Of a DNA stretch of 64,000 nucleotides, positions 45,329 through 53,829 are shown piece after piece (position 1 is the stretch's first letter; each line of letters starts with the position of its first letter). The stretch covers positions 372,001 to 436,000 of the forward strand of contig NZ_CP009928.1 in NCBI RefSeq assembly GCF_001021975.1. Direction: 5' to 3'. Source of the stretch: Chryseobacterium gallinarum (GTDB lineage Bacteria; Bacteroidota; Bacteroidia; Flavobacteriales; Weeksellaceae). The notes below the pieces were generated by a model, which was not told the DNA's origin, did no database searches, and was given only the letters and a program-made list of their open reading frames with translations. Both the position numbers and the translations under genes were made by a program.

Positions 45329-45637
45329 TTAATCCTCAGTTTCCGCATCTTCATCATCGTCTTCGTACTGTTCCAGATAATAGCTGAAGCTAAAATCTTC
45401 CACCTCCTCTTCAGCATCTTCCAGAGTTGTCAGCAGGTCTTCAAAAATTTCAAGCTGATCTACGGTCATATTAACGAATTCAAGGTGGAGGGGCATTTCC
45501 AGATCCCCGGTAATGGTATCAAAAAGTGCATCAAGATTATCACCAAAATGTTCAGGAAGCTGAATTTTTTCCTTTAATTGGGTATAAAAATCTTCATAAT
45601 CACCTATGTCTGTAAAATCTATATATATTGTCTTCAT
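45329..45637 (-). CDS. Barstar-family ribonuclease inhibitor
   Basis: 102-residue acidic protein. Residues 30-44 read HFGDNLDALFDTITG, closely matching the inhibitory helix of barstar (YYGENLDALWDCLTG); D36 and D40 correspond to barstar D35 and D39, which plug the barnase active site. The C-terminal ~20 residues are strongly acidic (DDDEDAETED), an extension absent in classical barstar. It lies 86 bases after the ribonuclease gene in the same orientation and so is the immunity partner. Confidence 0.93.
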   Translation of the reverse strand: MKTIYIDFTDIGDYEDFYTQLKEKIQLPEHFGDNLDALFDTITGDLEMPLHLEFVNMTVDQLEIFEDLLTTLEDAEEEVEDFSFSYYLEQYEDDDEDAETED

Positions 45638-45723
45638 ATCTCTTATATTTAATTATAGTCTCATTTGAGATTGCTTCATCTTTACTCAGCTATGTTCAAA
45701 GCCTTATAGTCATTCACAATAAT

Positions 45724-46233
45724 TTACTGCTTTTCAAAAGTTTTATAATGATTTTTAGTAAGGTAAACATCTCCGTTTTTAGTAAAGATTATTCTGTCTG
45801 CCTGTCTGCTGCCACAATGATAATTGACATCTGCCTCAAAATATTTTTCTCCCTCCGGCAATCTTTTTTCCCTGTTTCCGAATCTGTCGCCACCGATAGC
45901 TTTTCCGGGAAGTACCTCACAAAGGTTCCCTCTTGACGGGTTCCACCCTTGTCTTCTGGCCTCCCCTTTTGTGATATAATAATCCGGTAATCTGCGGTTT
46001 TGCTTTACATAATTGATCACGGTCTTTTCTTCCGTCAGTTTTTCAATGGAATCCGTATTTTCTGCGGTATGCTGATCTGAAGCCGCTGTACTTCCATAGT
46101 TCACTGTTTCTGTTTTTACAGTATTGGTCCGGCTATTTCTATCTTCAATAAAGTTTTTATAGACATACATCACAGACATCCCGAAAAGAAGCCCGAGAGA
46201 CATAAAAAGTACTGCTCTTATTTTATTGTTCAT
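45724..46233 (-). CDS. Barnase-family guanyl-specific ribonuclease, membrane-anchored
   Basis: 169-residue protein with an N-terminal hydrophobic segment (about residues 7-27) acting as signal peptide or anchor, a variable linker (30-70) and a C-terminal barnase domain (72-169). All catalytic residues of barnase are present by alignment: K89 (barnase K27), E133 (E73), R143 (R83), R147 (R87) and H162 (H102). The segments DYYITKGEARRQGW, GKAIGGDRFGNRE and YLTKNHYKTF are nearly the same. C105 and C140 could form a disulfide after export. Active ribonuclease is expected; the neighbour barstar protects the producer. Confidence 0.94.
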   Translation of the reverse strand: MNNKIRAVLFMSLGLLFGMSVMYVYKNFIEDRNSRTNTVKTETVNYGSTAASDQHTAENTDSIEKLTEEKTVINYVKQNRRLPDYYITKGEARRQGWNPSRGNLCEVLPGKAIGGDRFGNREKRLPEGEKYFEADVNYHCGSRQADRIIFTKNGDVYLTKNHYKTFEKQ

Positions 46234-46290
46234 AATAACAATTTATTAATATAACAGTCATGGTGTAAACTGTACATTGATCTGTTTATC

Positions 46291-47082
46291 CTAATCTCTC
46301 CATTCTTCCGGAATATCACAAACCGGAATAGGCTCCATTTTATGTTTTGCTGCTTTATGCATTCTGTCAAAGATTAAAAAGACTTCTTTGTCTCTGCCTT
46401 CATAATCTTCAGCAGCTTTAGTTCCGTATTCTTTTTGAATTTTTTCCAACTCCGGATAAGATGCCCCAATCTGTTGTTCGTCTGTTCTGTCCACATCCCA
46501 AAGCCCGTCTGTAGGGATGGCTTCCTGGATGCTTTTAATCAGATTCAAGCCTTTGGCAAGGGTATATACTTCAGTTTTATACAGGTCTGCAATTGGAGAA
46601 ACATCTACCCCGCCGTCTCCATATTTGGTATAAAAACCAATGCCGAAATCTTCTACTTTATTGCCTGTTCCACATACTAAAAGCCCGTTTAATTGTCCAT
46701 AATAATAAAGGGTCAGCATTCTCAAACGGGATCTGGTATTGGCAAAAGCCAGTTTCTCATTTGGATATACATCATCTTTCACATCAAAAGTTTTATAGAG
46801 TTCTTCAAAAGCCGGTGTCAGATCTACAGACATCATTTCTACATTGGAGAATCTTGCCTTCAGGTCGTTCATATGATCCTTTGCACGATCTACCTGATCT
46901 GCTTTCTGGCGGATCGGCATTTCGATCAGTAATGTTTTTAAACCTGTCATGGCTGCTAAGGTAGAAACCACACCGGAATCGACTCCTCCTGAAACACCTA
47001 TTACATATCCGTTTACTTTGGCCTTTGTTGCATAGTCCTTTAGCCATGCCACTATATGATCTATAACTTTTTGTGTCTGCAT
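46291..47082 (-). CDS. nadE: NAD(+) synthase, ammonia-dependent type
   Basis: Final step of NAD synthesis: amidation of deamido-NAD with ATP. In the 263-residue protein the ATP-pyrophosphatase P-loop is SGGVDS (31-36). Other conserved segments are ANTRSRLRMLTLYYYGQ, GTGNKVEDFGIGFYTKYGDGGVD (quoted in parts) and IPTDGLW. The absence of an N-terminal glutaminase domain means ammonia is the nitrogen source. It follows two acetyltransferase genes on the same strand. Confidence 0.95.
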   Translation of the reverse strand: MQTQKVIDHIVAWLKDYATKAKVNGYVIGVSGGVDSGVVSTLAAMTGLKTLLIEMPIRQKADQVDRAKDHMNDLKARFSNVEMMSVDLTPAFEELYKTFDVKDDVYPNEKLAFANTRSRLRMLTLYYYGQLNGLLVCGTGNKVEDFGIGFYTKYGDGGVDVSPIADLYKTEVYTLAKGLNLIKSIQEAIPTDGLWDVDRTDEQQIGASYPELEKIQKEYGTKAAEDYEGRDKEVFLIFDRMHKAAKHKMEPIPVCDIPEEWRD

Positions 47083-47096
47083 TATTGTTTATTTTT

Positions 47097-47630
47097 TTAA
47101 TCTATTCCAAATTCTTTAGGGTATTTTACTACACCTTTTACATTTTTCAACCCGTCTTTTACCAATTCTATTGCCATCCCGTTTTCTTCCGGAATTTCAA
47201 ATGAAAAAGAAATCCCAAAATTACTTGTTTTTTCGTAACCAAACCGCGGATAATAATTTTCATGTCCGATAAGAATTACTGATGTATACCCTAATTCTCT
47301 GGCTATCTGATGGCCATGAACAATTAATTTTCCTCCAACTCCCTGATTTTGGAAATCCGGTTTTACGGAAACAGGGGCTAGAGCCAGTGATTCAAAGGAT
47401 GATGTACCGTTTTCAATTTTAATTTTTGTAAATAAAATATGGCCGGCAATTTCTCCGTTTTCATCTTCTGCCACCAATGACAATTGCGGGATAAAAGCTT
47501 CAGAGTTTCTTAATTTTTCAACAAGAAAATGTTCCTGATGATCGGTATGTTCAATATTTCTGAAAGCTTCTTCTATAAGTTGAAAAACTTGCTGCTCATC
47601 TTTTTTTTCTTCCTGTCGTATTGTAATCAT
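47097..47630 (-). CDS. GNAT N-acetyltransferase, YhbS-like
   Basis: 177-residue acetyl-CoA-dependent transferase. The CoA-binding A motif is LAPVSVKPDFQNQGVGGKLI, followed by ILIGHENYYPRFGYE. The fold and the YPRFGYE motif resemble the YhbS/small-molecule group. Start at 47630 overlaps the end of the upstream acetyltransferase (stop at 47596) by 35 bases, so translation is probably coupled. Substrate unknown. Confidence 0.87.
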   Translation of the reverse strand: MITIRQEEKKDEQQVFQLIEEAFRNIEHTDHQEHFLVEKLRNSEAFIPQLSLVAEDENGEIAGHILFTKIKIENGTSSFESLALAPVSVKPDFQNQGVGGKLIVHGHQIARELGYTSVILIGHENYYPRFGYEKTSNFGISFSFEIPEENGMAIELVKDGLKNVKGVVKYPKEFGID

Positions 47631-48153
47631 TAGTTAAAAATTTTTCACGTTTTAATTCATACCAGAAACACTTTACACCGGCATCTTCAAATTCTCCAGT
47701 ATTTTCAAAGCCTAATTTTGTTAAAATATAATCAGATCCTGTATTTTCTGAATCAGCATAGGCATAAATAGTATCTGCCTCCAATTCGTTAAATCCATAA
47801 TCAAGGGATGCTATTGCTGTTTCCATTGCGTAGCCTTTACCCCAGAACTCAGGTATAAACCGATACCCGAGATCTAAAGTATTAACATACCCGTTAACAG
47901 GCTGTTTTAATAATTTTAATCCACTCCACCCTATCATCAGCCCGCTTTCTTTTTCAATGACCGCTAATCTTCCAACTCCGTTTTTTACATATTGTTTCCT
48001 GATCATCCTGATGGCTTCTTTTGATTCTTCAACGCTCGTTACGGGTTTACCAAGATATTTCATCACTTCAGGATCTGAATCCATGAGAAACATCCGTTCA
48101 AAATCAGTCTCTTCAAGTTCCCTTAAAATAAGTCTCTTAGTTTCTATCTTCAT
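47596..48153 (-). CDS. GNAT N-acetyltransferase, RimJ/RimL-like
   Basis: 185-residue protein from the ATG at 48153 (MKIETKRLILRELEETDFERMF), the typical RimJ-type opening; the longer frame adds four residues. The acetyl-CoA motif YRFIPEFWGKGYAMETA is intact. RimJ-type enzymes acetylate ribosomal-protein N-termini or small molecules; this member's substrate is unknown. It overlaps the next acetyltransferase gene by 35 bases. Confidence 0.87.
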   Translation of the reverse strand: MKIETKRLILRELEETDFERMFLMDSDPEVMKYLGKPVTSVEESKEAIRMIRKQYVKNGVGRLAVIEKESGLMIGWSGLKLLKQPVNGYVNTLDLGYRFIPEFWGKGYAMETAIASLDYGFNELEADTIYAYADSENTGSDYILTKLGFENTGEFEDAGVKCFWYELKREKFLTNDYNTTGRKKR

Positions 48154-48161
48154 GATACTTC

Positions 48162-48800
48162 TCATTCTCCTGTTCCAAAAATCGTGACATCTGTTTTCAT
48201 TCCTTTTCTGATGTCTGTTTCCTTCATTTTATTCCCTCCTACATTCAGGGTTTGCAGGGCAGGATTTCCGGAGATATCGATTTTCCGGATACTATTATGT
48301 TCAATATTTAATTTTCTTAAGTTTTTAAGCTGAGACACATCAATCGTCTTTAGCTGATTTAAAGATAATGTTAATTGATCAATTCTTGGAGTTTCTTTCA
48401 ATGAAATTCCCTGCAAAAGGTTGTTGTCCAGATACAGTGATGCCAGATTTTTTAAATTTCCTGCCTTGAATGAGGTTATTTTACAGCCTGTACACGAAAA
48501 CAATTCCAGTTTTTCCAGATTTTCTACCGCTATATCAGAAATCGTATTCTCATCCAGCACAATCATTTTAACATTCCTGAAAAAGTGAAGGTCATCCGCA
48601 GATGCAATTCCTTTCTGAACGAGAAATAAATTCGTAACCATTCCGGCTTCCACCTGCTCAAGTACTCCGTTTTTATTCACATCAAAATTTTCAAGAACAG
48701 CCTTTTCAAAGTTTTTATCTTTAAAATCAAGCTTTTGCCCGTAACCGGAAGAAAAAGCTGAAATAAAAAAAAGCCCGGCAAATATTTTAATTTTCATCAT
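48162..48800 (-). CDS. Secreted leucine-rich-repeat protein
   Basis: 212-residue protein with signal peptide (ends SSGYGQ), a short EF-hand-like stretch (DVNKNGVLEQVEAG, residues 40-53), and about six leucine-rich repeats (for example LKNLASLYLDNNLLQGISL, LRKLNIEHNSIRKIDISG and LQTLNVGGNKM). Likely a surface or periplasmic binding protein. It is the first gene of the run leading to the acetyltransferases and is divergent from gldB. Confidence 0.85.
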   Translation of the reverse strand: MMKIKIFAGLFFISAFSSGYGQKLDFKDKNFEKAVLENFDVNKNGVLEQVEAGMVTNLFLVQKGIASADDLHFFRNVKMIVLDENTISDIAVENLEKLELFSCTGCKITSFKAGNLKNLASLYLDNNLLQGISLKETPRIDQLTLSLNQLKTIDVSQLKNLRKLNIEHNSIRKIDISGNPALQTLNVGGNKMKETDIRKGMKTDVTIFGTGE

Positions 48801-48819
48801 GGATTGTGGTTTTAATCCT

Positions 48820-48827
48820 TATTTTTG
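48820..48827 (+). promoter_or_regulatory. gldB -7 element
   Basis: TATTTTTG matches TAnnTTTG, 25 bases before the gldB ATG. Confidence 0.45.
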
Positions 48828-48852
48828 TGTGTTTAATTTCCATGTAAAAATA

Positions 48853-49839
48853 ATGAAGATTTTTAGATTTGTTACGCTTTATTCTATTTTAGTTTTAGGA
48901 CTGTCTTCCTGTAAAAAAGAACCTGAAAACCAATGGAAGGTAGAAATAAAAAATTCTCCTGAAAAAGTTCAGATAACTGATATATCCAAAGAGTTTTACA
49001 ATACTGAAGTACCTTTGGATCAGTTTAAAGCCCGGTTCCCATGGTTCCAGGGAACAGTTTCAGATACAGATTTTGAAAAAAGAAGGGCGGATGCAGACGA
49101 AATCAAAATTTATAGAGAAGCCATTGGAAAAATAGATCAGACCAAGCTGCAAAAAGAGCTGCAGGGATTATTTTCTCACATCCAGTATTATTTTCCTCAG
49201 TTTAAAAATCCTAAAGTTTATCTGTTTTCATCAGCTTTACAGATGGCTCAGGATCCCGTTTTTTATGATCAGAAGGGCAATCTTTTGTTTATTGACGTAT
49301 CTGGATTTATGGGAGATGGAAATTCCTATTACAAAGGGCTGGAACTGTATTTTCAAAAATCTATGAATCCTCAGAATATTGTACCCAAGGTTTCTCAGAT
49401 TTTTGCTGAAAACATTGTCACAGAATCGGCTGATCACCAAAAATTCCTTGATCAGATGATACTGAACGGGAAAGTAATGATTCTCCAGGATGCTTTTTTA
49501 CCGGATTTTCCTGATTATCTAAAAATGAATTACACCCAGAAGCAATATGAATGGGCAAAATCCAATGAAGCTAATATCTGGAACTATTTTGTAGAAAACA
49601 ATCTTATTTTCGGAGATGACCCGAGATTAGGTGAACGCTTTATTACTCCGGGACCGTTCTCTAAGTTTTATACCGAAATTGATAATGAATCTTCACCACA
49701 GATCGGAATTTTTACCGGATGGCAGATTTGTAAAGCTTACCTGAAAGAAAAACCGGAAACAAAATTGACGGACTTCCTGAAAATGGATGCAACAACTATC
49801 TTTAACCAGTCCGGATATAAACCCACTATAGCAAAATAA
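48853..49839 (+). CDS. gldB: Gliding motility lipoprotein GldB
   Basis: Lipoprotein needed for gliding and T9SS function in Flavobacterium johnsoniae. From the ATG at 48853 (MKIFRFVTLY) the signal leads to lipobox LSSC (about Cys18). The longer frame adds an unlikely N-terminus. The body shows GldB-like segments: FPWFQGT, FSHIQYYFPQFKNPKVYLF, DPRLGERFITPGPFSKFYTE and GIFTGWQICKAYL. Length of 328 residues is normal. gldC follows 470 bases downstream on the same strand, but the gap contains remnants. Confidence 0.92.
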   Translation: MKIFRFVTLYSILVLGLSSCKKEPENQWKVEIKNSPEKVQITDISKEFYNTEVPLDQFKARFPWFQGTVSDTDFEKRRADADEIKIYREAIGKIDQTKLQKELQGLFSHIQYYFPQFKNPKVYLFSSALQMAQDPVFYDQKGNLLFIDVSGFMGDGNSYYKGLELYFQKSMNPQNIVPKVSQIFAENIVTESADHQKFLDQMILNGKVMILQDAFLPDFPDYLKMNYTQKQYEWAKSNEANIWNYFVENNLIFGDDPRLGERFITPGPFSKFYTEIDNESSPQIGIFTGWQICKAYLKEKPETKLTDFLKMDATTIFNQSGYKPTIAK

Positions 49840-49853
49840 TAAATCTCATACCA

Positions 49854-49890
49854 GAAGGCCTTTGTACTTTACAAAGGTCTTCTTCTTTTA
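49854..49890 (+). terminator. gldB terminator
   Basis: GAAGGCCTTTGTA pairs with TACAAAGGTCTTC (one G-T wobble), then a T-rich tail. It separates gldB from gldC. Confidence 0.85.
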
Positions 49891-50284
49891 ATATCATTAG
49901 CAAAGCCTGGCGAAGAGATTTTTGAGATTTCTGAGCCTGCGAAACAAAAAATCCTTACCATTACTATTTTCAATCTACAGCTTTCCATTCTGAAAGGTTC
50001 CATAAACGACACCAGGAGTAATCAATATCGTCATTATAGTAATATTCAATCATATCAATCAGTCCGGATAACATTCCATCCAAATATACTTAATGATCCG
50101 GAAACAAAAAATTCCAAAATCCTGTAATTCAGACTACGGGACGATAATACAGTTATACACACTGTGCAATTCAGTCTATTCCAATTGTGTTATGGTGAGC
50201 ACTGAGATCAAAATTTCCAACTTTAATACTCCACTTCCTGACAAAGATAACTTCACAGAAATTTTAGATAAGCTTAAGAAGTAT
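49891..50284. other. gldB-gldC spacer with possible gene debris
   Basis: Nearly 400 bases without a convincing gene. On the plus strand a 64-codon frame (50093-50287) ends with STEIKISNFNTPLPDKDNFT and LDKLKKY, which looks natural, but its N-terminal part does not. On the minus strand a short frame (49970-50074) also has protein-like composition. Neither has a recognisable start context. Probably the debris of lost genes. Confidence 0.5.
49970..50074 (-). pseudogene. Possible gene fragment
   Basis: A 34-codon frame ending DDIDYSWCRLWNLSEWKAVD. Its Trp/Tyr/Cys-rich composition is unlike random AT-rich sequence and looks like the end of a real protein. An in-frame stop lies just upstream of the ATG. 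Family not recognised. Confidence 0.3.
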
Positions 50285-50292
50285 TAACTTTG
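50285..50292 (+). promoter_or_regulatory. gldC -7 element
   Basis: TAACTTTG matches TAnnTTTG, 19 bases before the gldC ATG, which would make gldC a separate transcript from gldB. Confidence 0.5.
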
Positions 50293-50311
50293 CGGAAAAT
50301 TTTAGATTGAT

Positions 50312-50635
50312 ATGAGAAAAACTCAGATTACGATAGATGTAGAGCTGGATGAAAATCACATTCCTGAAAATATTACCTGGAATGCACAGGACGGGGGAAT
50401 TGAAAAGGAAGAAACAAAAGCAACGATGATCTCTGTATGGGATGATAAAGCAATGGAAGCCTTAAGAATTGACCTTTGGACAAAGGAAATGCCTGTAGAT
50501 CAAATGAAAATGTTTATTCACCAGATCTTAATTTCTTTAGGAAACACCTATCAGAGAGCTACCGGTGAAGAAGATGTGGCACAGTGGATGGAAGAAATTG
50601 CAGAAGAGTTTGCGGTAAAATCAGCAATAAAATAA
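50312..50635 (+). CDS. gldC: Gliding motility protein GldC
   Basis: 107-residue soluble protein beginning MRKTQITIDVELDENHIPENITWNAQDGG, the GldC opening, with DLWTKEMPVDQMKMFIHQIL and an acidic C-terminal half. In F. johnsoniae GldC supports gliding but is not fully essential; its biochemical role is unknown. It is next to gldB as in other gliders, here with a terminator and its own -7 element in between. Confidence 0.9.
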   Translation: MRKTQITIDVELDENHIPENITWNAQDGGIEKEETKATMISVWDDKAMEALRIDLWTKEMPVDQMKMFIHQILISLGNTYQRATGEEDVAQWMEEIAEEFAVKSAIK

Positions 50636-50724
50636 AAATGTAACGGGGTATCAATTTACCGATGTAACAATCCTGAAATATTGGTAACTTGGTACATTCT
50701 TACATTGAAAAATTATAAAATATT

Positions 50725-51864
50725 ATGAACTTTAATACCAAAGTAATTCACGGAGGGCAGCATCATGAGTCTGCAACAGGTTCTGTAAATGTTCCTGTAT
50801 TTTTGACCTCTACATTTGCACAAAAAAGCCCGGGAGTACATTCCGGATACGAATATTCAAGAGCTGCCAACCCTACAAGACAGGCGTTGGAAGATTCCCT
50901 GGCAAGCATTGAAAACGGAGCCAGAGGATTAGCTTTCGGGTCTGGTCTTGCCGCTATTGACTGTGTTTTGAAATTATTAAATCCCGGTGATGAAGTGATT
51001 GCTGTAGATGACCTTTACGGAGGAACATACAGAATGTTTACCCGCCTTTTTGAAAAGTATCAGCTGAAATTTACGTTTGTTAATTTTGATGATGCTTCCA
51101 AAATTGCCGAGGTAATCACAGATAAAACCAAACTGATCTGGGTAGAAACCCCTACGAATCCATTGATGAAACTTGTAGATATCAAAGCCGTAGTAGAGGT
51201 TGCTAAAGGAAAAGATATTTTAGTGGCAGTGGATAATACTTTTGCAACACCTTATATTCAAAGGCCTATTGATCTGGGCGCTGATATTGTGATGCATTCT
51301 GCGACAAAATATTTAGGAGGACATTCTGACGTTATTGCAGGTGCATTAATTGCTAAAGATGCTGAACTGGGAGAAAAACTTCACTTTATACAGTTTGCAA
51401 GTGGCGGTATTTTAGGACCTCATGATTCTTATCTTGTACTGAGAGGAATCAAAACATTGGCATTAAGAATGCAAAGACATTCCGACAATGGTCTTGCAGT
51501 AGCCCAATATCTTGAAACCCACCCTGCAGTAGATAAAGTAATCTATCCCGGATTAGAATCTCACCCTCAATATGAATTGGCGAAATCCCAGATGAAGGAG
51601 TCCGGAGGAATGGTATCTTTCACTTTCAAATCCGGAAAAAAAGAAGATGCTATTAAATTCTTAGAAAAGGTAAGAGTATTTACTTTAGCTGAATCTTTAG
51701 GAGGTGTGGAATCCTTAGCCAATCACCCTGCTTTAATGACTCACGCTTCCATCCCTGCTGAAAAACGTGCCGAGCTTGGTATTACTGATGATTTGGTTCG
51801 TTTAAGTGTAGGTATTGAAGACGCTGAAGATCTTATTGCAGATTTAGAAAAAGCTTTTTCTTAA
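50725..51864 (+). CDS. Cystathionine gamma-synthase/lyase-type PLP enzyme
   Basis: Fold-type I PLP enzyme of the Cys/Met metabolism family, 379 residues. The PLP lysine is K195 (HSATKYLGGHSDV). Other motifs are YEYSRAANPTR, FGSGLAAI and VETPTNPLMKLVDI, with the C-terminal LSVGIEDAEDLIADLE. The protein resembles gamma-lyases and gamma-synthases about equally. The cystathionine beta-synthase-like enzyme at 1367-2365 would supply cystathionine if it runs in the lyase direction. It is preceded by gldC by about 90 bases. Confidence 0.9.
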   Translation: MNFNTKVIHGGQHHESATGSVNVPVFLTSTFAQKSPGVHSGYEYSRAANPTRQALEDSLASIENGARGLAFGSGLAAIDCVLKLLNPGDEVIAVDDLYGGTYRMFTRLFEKYQLKFTFVNFDDASKIAEVITDKTKLIWVETPTNPLMKLVDIKAVVEVAKGKDILVAVDNTFATPYIQRPIDLGADIVMHSATKYLGGHSDVIAGALIAKDAELGEKLHFIQFASGGILGPHDSYLVLRGIKTLALRMQRHSDNGLAVAQYLETHPAVDKVIYPGLESHPQYELAKSQMKESGGMVSFTFKSGKKEDAIKFLEKVRVFTLAESLGGVESLANHPALMTHASIPAEKRAELGITDDLVRLSVGIEDAEDLIADLEKAFS

Positions 51865-51929
51865 AAAACAAAAATAATGAGAGGGGGATTAATAAAATAT
51901 CCCTTCTCTTTTATCATACCACCAATTAC

Positions 51930-52376
51930 ATGAAAAATACAAGGAAGGCAATCCTTTCCGATTTGCCGGAACTCGCAAAACTCTTCGACCAATACAGAGT
52001 TTTTTACCATAAGCCATCTGATATCCCTGCTGCAGAGAATTTTATCCGGGAAAGAATTGAAAATAAAGATTCCGAAATTTTTGTTGCGGAAGAAAATGGA
52101 AAGCTGACAGGTTTTGTACAGTTATACCCTATATTTTCATCTACCAGAATGCAGCGTTACTGGCTGCTCAATGACTTGTATGTCAATGAGAATTATAGAG
52201 GCAAAGGCTATTCTAAAGAACTGATTAACGAATCTAAAGAATTGTGCAGATCATCCAAAGCCTGCGGTATGTTACTGGAAACAGCTAAAAGCAATGAGGT
52301 CGGAAACCAACTATATCCGGCTTGTGGCTTTGAACTTTATGATTCTGTAAATTTTTACGAGTGGAGCAATTCATAA
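51930..52376 (+). CDS. GNAT N-acetyltransferase
   Basis: 148-residue acetyltransferase with LNDLYVNENYRGKGYSKELI (acetyl-CoA motif A) and the C-terminal ETAKSNEVGNQLYPACGFE. Small-molecule or amine substrates are typical; unknown here. It overlaps or abuts the reading frame of the DinB gene and may be cotranscribed with it. Confidence 0.87.
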   Translation: MKNTRKAILSDLPELAKLFDQYRVFYHKPSDIPAAENFIRERIENKDSEIFVAEENGKLTGFVQLYPIFSSTRMQRYWLLNDLYVNENYRGKGYSKELINESKELCRSSKACGMLLETAKSNEVGNQLYPACGFELYDSVNFYEWSNS

Positions 52377-52420
52377 GCGCAAATTTCCCTTGTATTTTTA
52401 ACTTATCCCCTAAAAACAAC

Positions 52421-52933
52421 ATGACAGATTTTCAAAAATATATCCAAAGATATTTAGACCAGATTCCATCCGGAGATTGGCTAGCTGAATTAAAAATTTC
52501 AGAAGAAAAAACAGTAGGAATTTACTCCAACCTTACTGAAGAACAATCCAGATTCGCTTATGCTGAAGGGAAATGGACCCTTAAAGGACTGTTGCTACAT
52601 CTATCAGATACGGAAAGGGTATTTCAGTACAGAATATTAGCCTTTGCAAGAGGTGACAAAAACAATCTGCCGGGATTTGATGAAAATGAATATGCAGACC
52701 ATTCTTTTGCTGATGAAAGAACTTTAGAATCTTTGCTGGAAGAATATAAGCTTGTAAGAAAATCCTCTCGGATTCTCCTGGAAACCCTTCACCCTTCTGC
52801 TTTACAAAATACGGGTATTGCCAATGGTCATGAAATTTCCGTAGAAACCATTGCAAAGTTGATTATAGGCCACAATTATCACCACCTGAATATTATTGAG
52901 GAAAGATATTTATCAAAATTGGGATGGATGTGA
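52421..52933 (+). CDS. DinB-family protein
   Basis: 170-residue protein from the ATG at 52421 (MTDFQKYIQRYLDQ); the longer frame begins inside the previous gene's tail. Four-helix-bundle DinB features are visible: a metal-binding histidine in GLLLHLSDTERVFQYR and two more in IGHNYHHLNIIEERYL. These proteins are metal-dependent, often thiol-transferase-like or of unknown function. Confidence 0.87.
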   Translation: MTDFQKYIQRYLDQIPSGDWLAELKISEEKTVGIYSNLTEEQSRFAYAEGKWTLKGLLLHLSDTERVFQYRILAFARGDKNNLPGFDENEYADHSFADERTLESLLEEYKLVRKSSRILLETLHPSALQNTGIANGHEISVETIAKLIIGHNYHHLNIIEERYLSKLGWM

Positions 52934-52943
52934 GAATCAAAAT

Positions 52944-53090
52944 AAGTTTTGGCTAAAGGCCATTTCTATTGTTATGATAACACAATCATTCATTATTTTT
53001 GATATAAATCAATATATTAAACATTATTAGGAGCGGGCTTTAGCCCGCTTTTCATTAAATTAACCATCCATTGGCTTCAGCCAAAACTTA
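52944..53090. repeat. REP-like palindromic pair flanking the transposase (left)
   Basis: Two modules facing each other. First: AAGTTTTGGCTAAAGGCC (52944-52961), which looks like the module with its middle deleted, then TTCTATTG. After a spacer with ATAACACAATCATTCATT the second module is inverted: GAGCGGGCTTTAGCCCGC (53031-53048), a 22-base spacer, then CCATTGGCTTCAGCCAAAAC (53068-53087). The right flank has the same pair and spacer words. Confidence 0.85.
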
Positions 53091-53121
53091 AAAGTTGTTA
53101 TTTTTGATAAAAACAACACAA

Positions 53122-53550
53122 ATGTCTTTTATCAAAATTTATATCCATCTTGTTTTCTCAACGAAAAACAGAGAATCACTACTTTCTACTTCTAACTTAA
53201 GAATAAAAGTTTGGAAACACATTAAGGAATATGCTACGGAAAAAGGAATTTTTCTGGATATGATTAATGATTACTCAGATCATTGTCATTGTTTGATTTC
53301 TTTAAGGTCTGATCAAAATATAGAAAAAGTTGTACAGTTATTAAAAGGTGAATCTTCTTATTGGATCAATAAAAATCAATTGACAAGAGGAAAATTTTCT
53401 TGGCAGGATGAATATTTTGCTGTTTCTGTTTCAGAGTCGATGATAGGTTCCGTGAGGAATTATATTAAAAATCAGGAAAAACATCATCAAAGGAAAAGTT
53501 TTATGGACGAATACAAGGGATTTATTGAAAAATACAATTTCAAAATATAA
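53122..53550 (+). mobile_element. HUH/Y1 transposase, IS200 / REP-associated (RAYT) type
   Basis: 142-residue single-domain Y1 transposase from the ATG at 53122 (MSFIKIYIHLVFSTKNRESL); the longer frame starts at a TTG and is unlikely. The HUH motif is H54-C55-H56 (DHCHCLISL) and the catalytic tyrosine is Y114 (RNYIKNQEKHH). The ending FMDEYKGFIEKYNFKI matches the IS200-like family. No TnpB accessory gene is next to it. It is bracketed at both ends by paired palindromes whose core recurs elsewhere in the window. This is how REP-associated tyrosine transposases are arranged, so it may be a domesticated copy-spreading enzyme rather than an active insertion sequence. Confidence 0.88.
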
Positions 53551-53551
53551 T

Positions 53552-53742
53552 AAGTTTTGGCTAAAGCCAATGCATATATGATTTTTATTTAATGGGCTAA
53601 AGCCCATTTCTATTGATACGAATAACACAATATTCATTTATTTTTTCATGTATTTACACCAACAATATTAACTATCAATAGGAGCGCGGGCTTTAGCCCG
53701 CTTTTCATTTAAATAACCATCCATTGGCTTTAGCCAAAATTT
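53552..53742. repeat. REP-like palindromic pair flanking the transposase (right)
   Basis: Direct module: AAGTTTTGGCTAAAGCCAAT (53553-53572), an AT-rich spacer, ATGGGCTAAAGCCCAT (53592-53607) and TTCTATTGAT. After ATAACACAATATTCATTTATT comes the inverted module: ATCAATAGGAGCGCGGGC with TTTAGCCCGC (53674-53701), then CCATTGGCTTTAGCCAAAAT (53721-53740). It starts one base after the transposase stop codon. Confidence 0.88.
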
Positions 53743-53829
53743 AAAAACACACCGACATTTATATCTTAATTTTTTGCCTGAAAAACACAGATTCTCTACC
53801 TTTATCCATTCGTTTGAACCAATACAATT

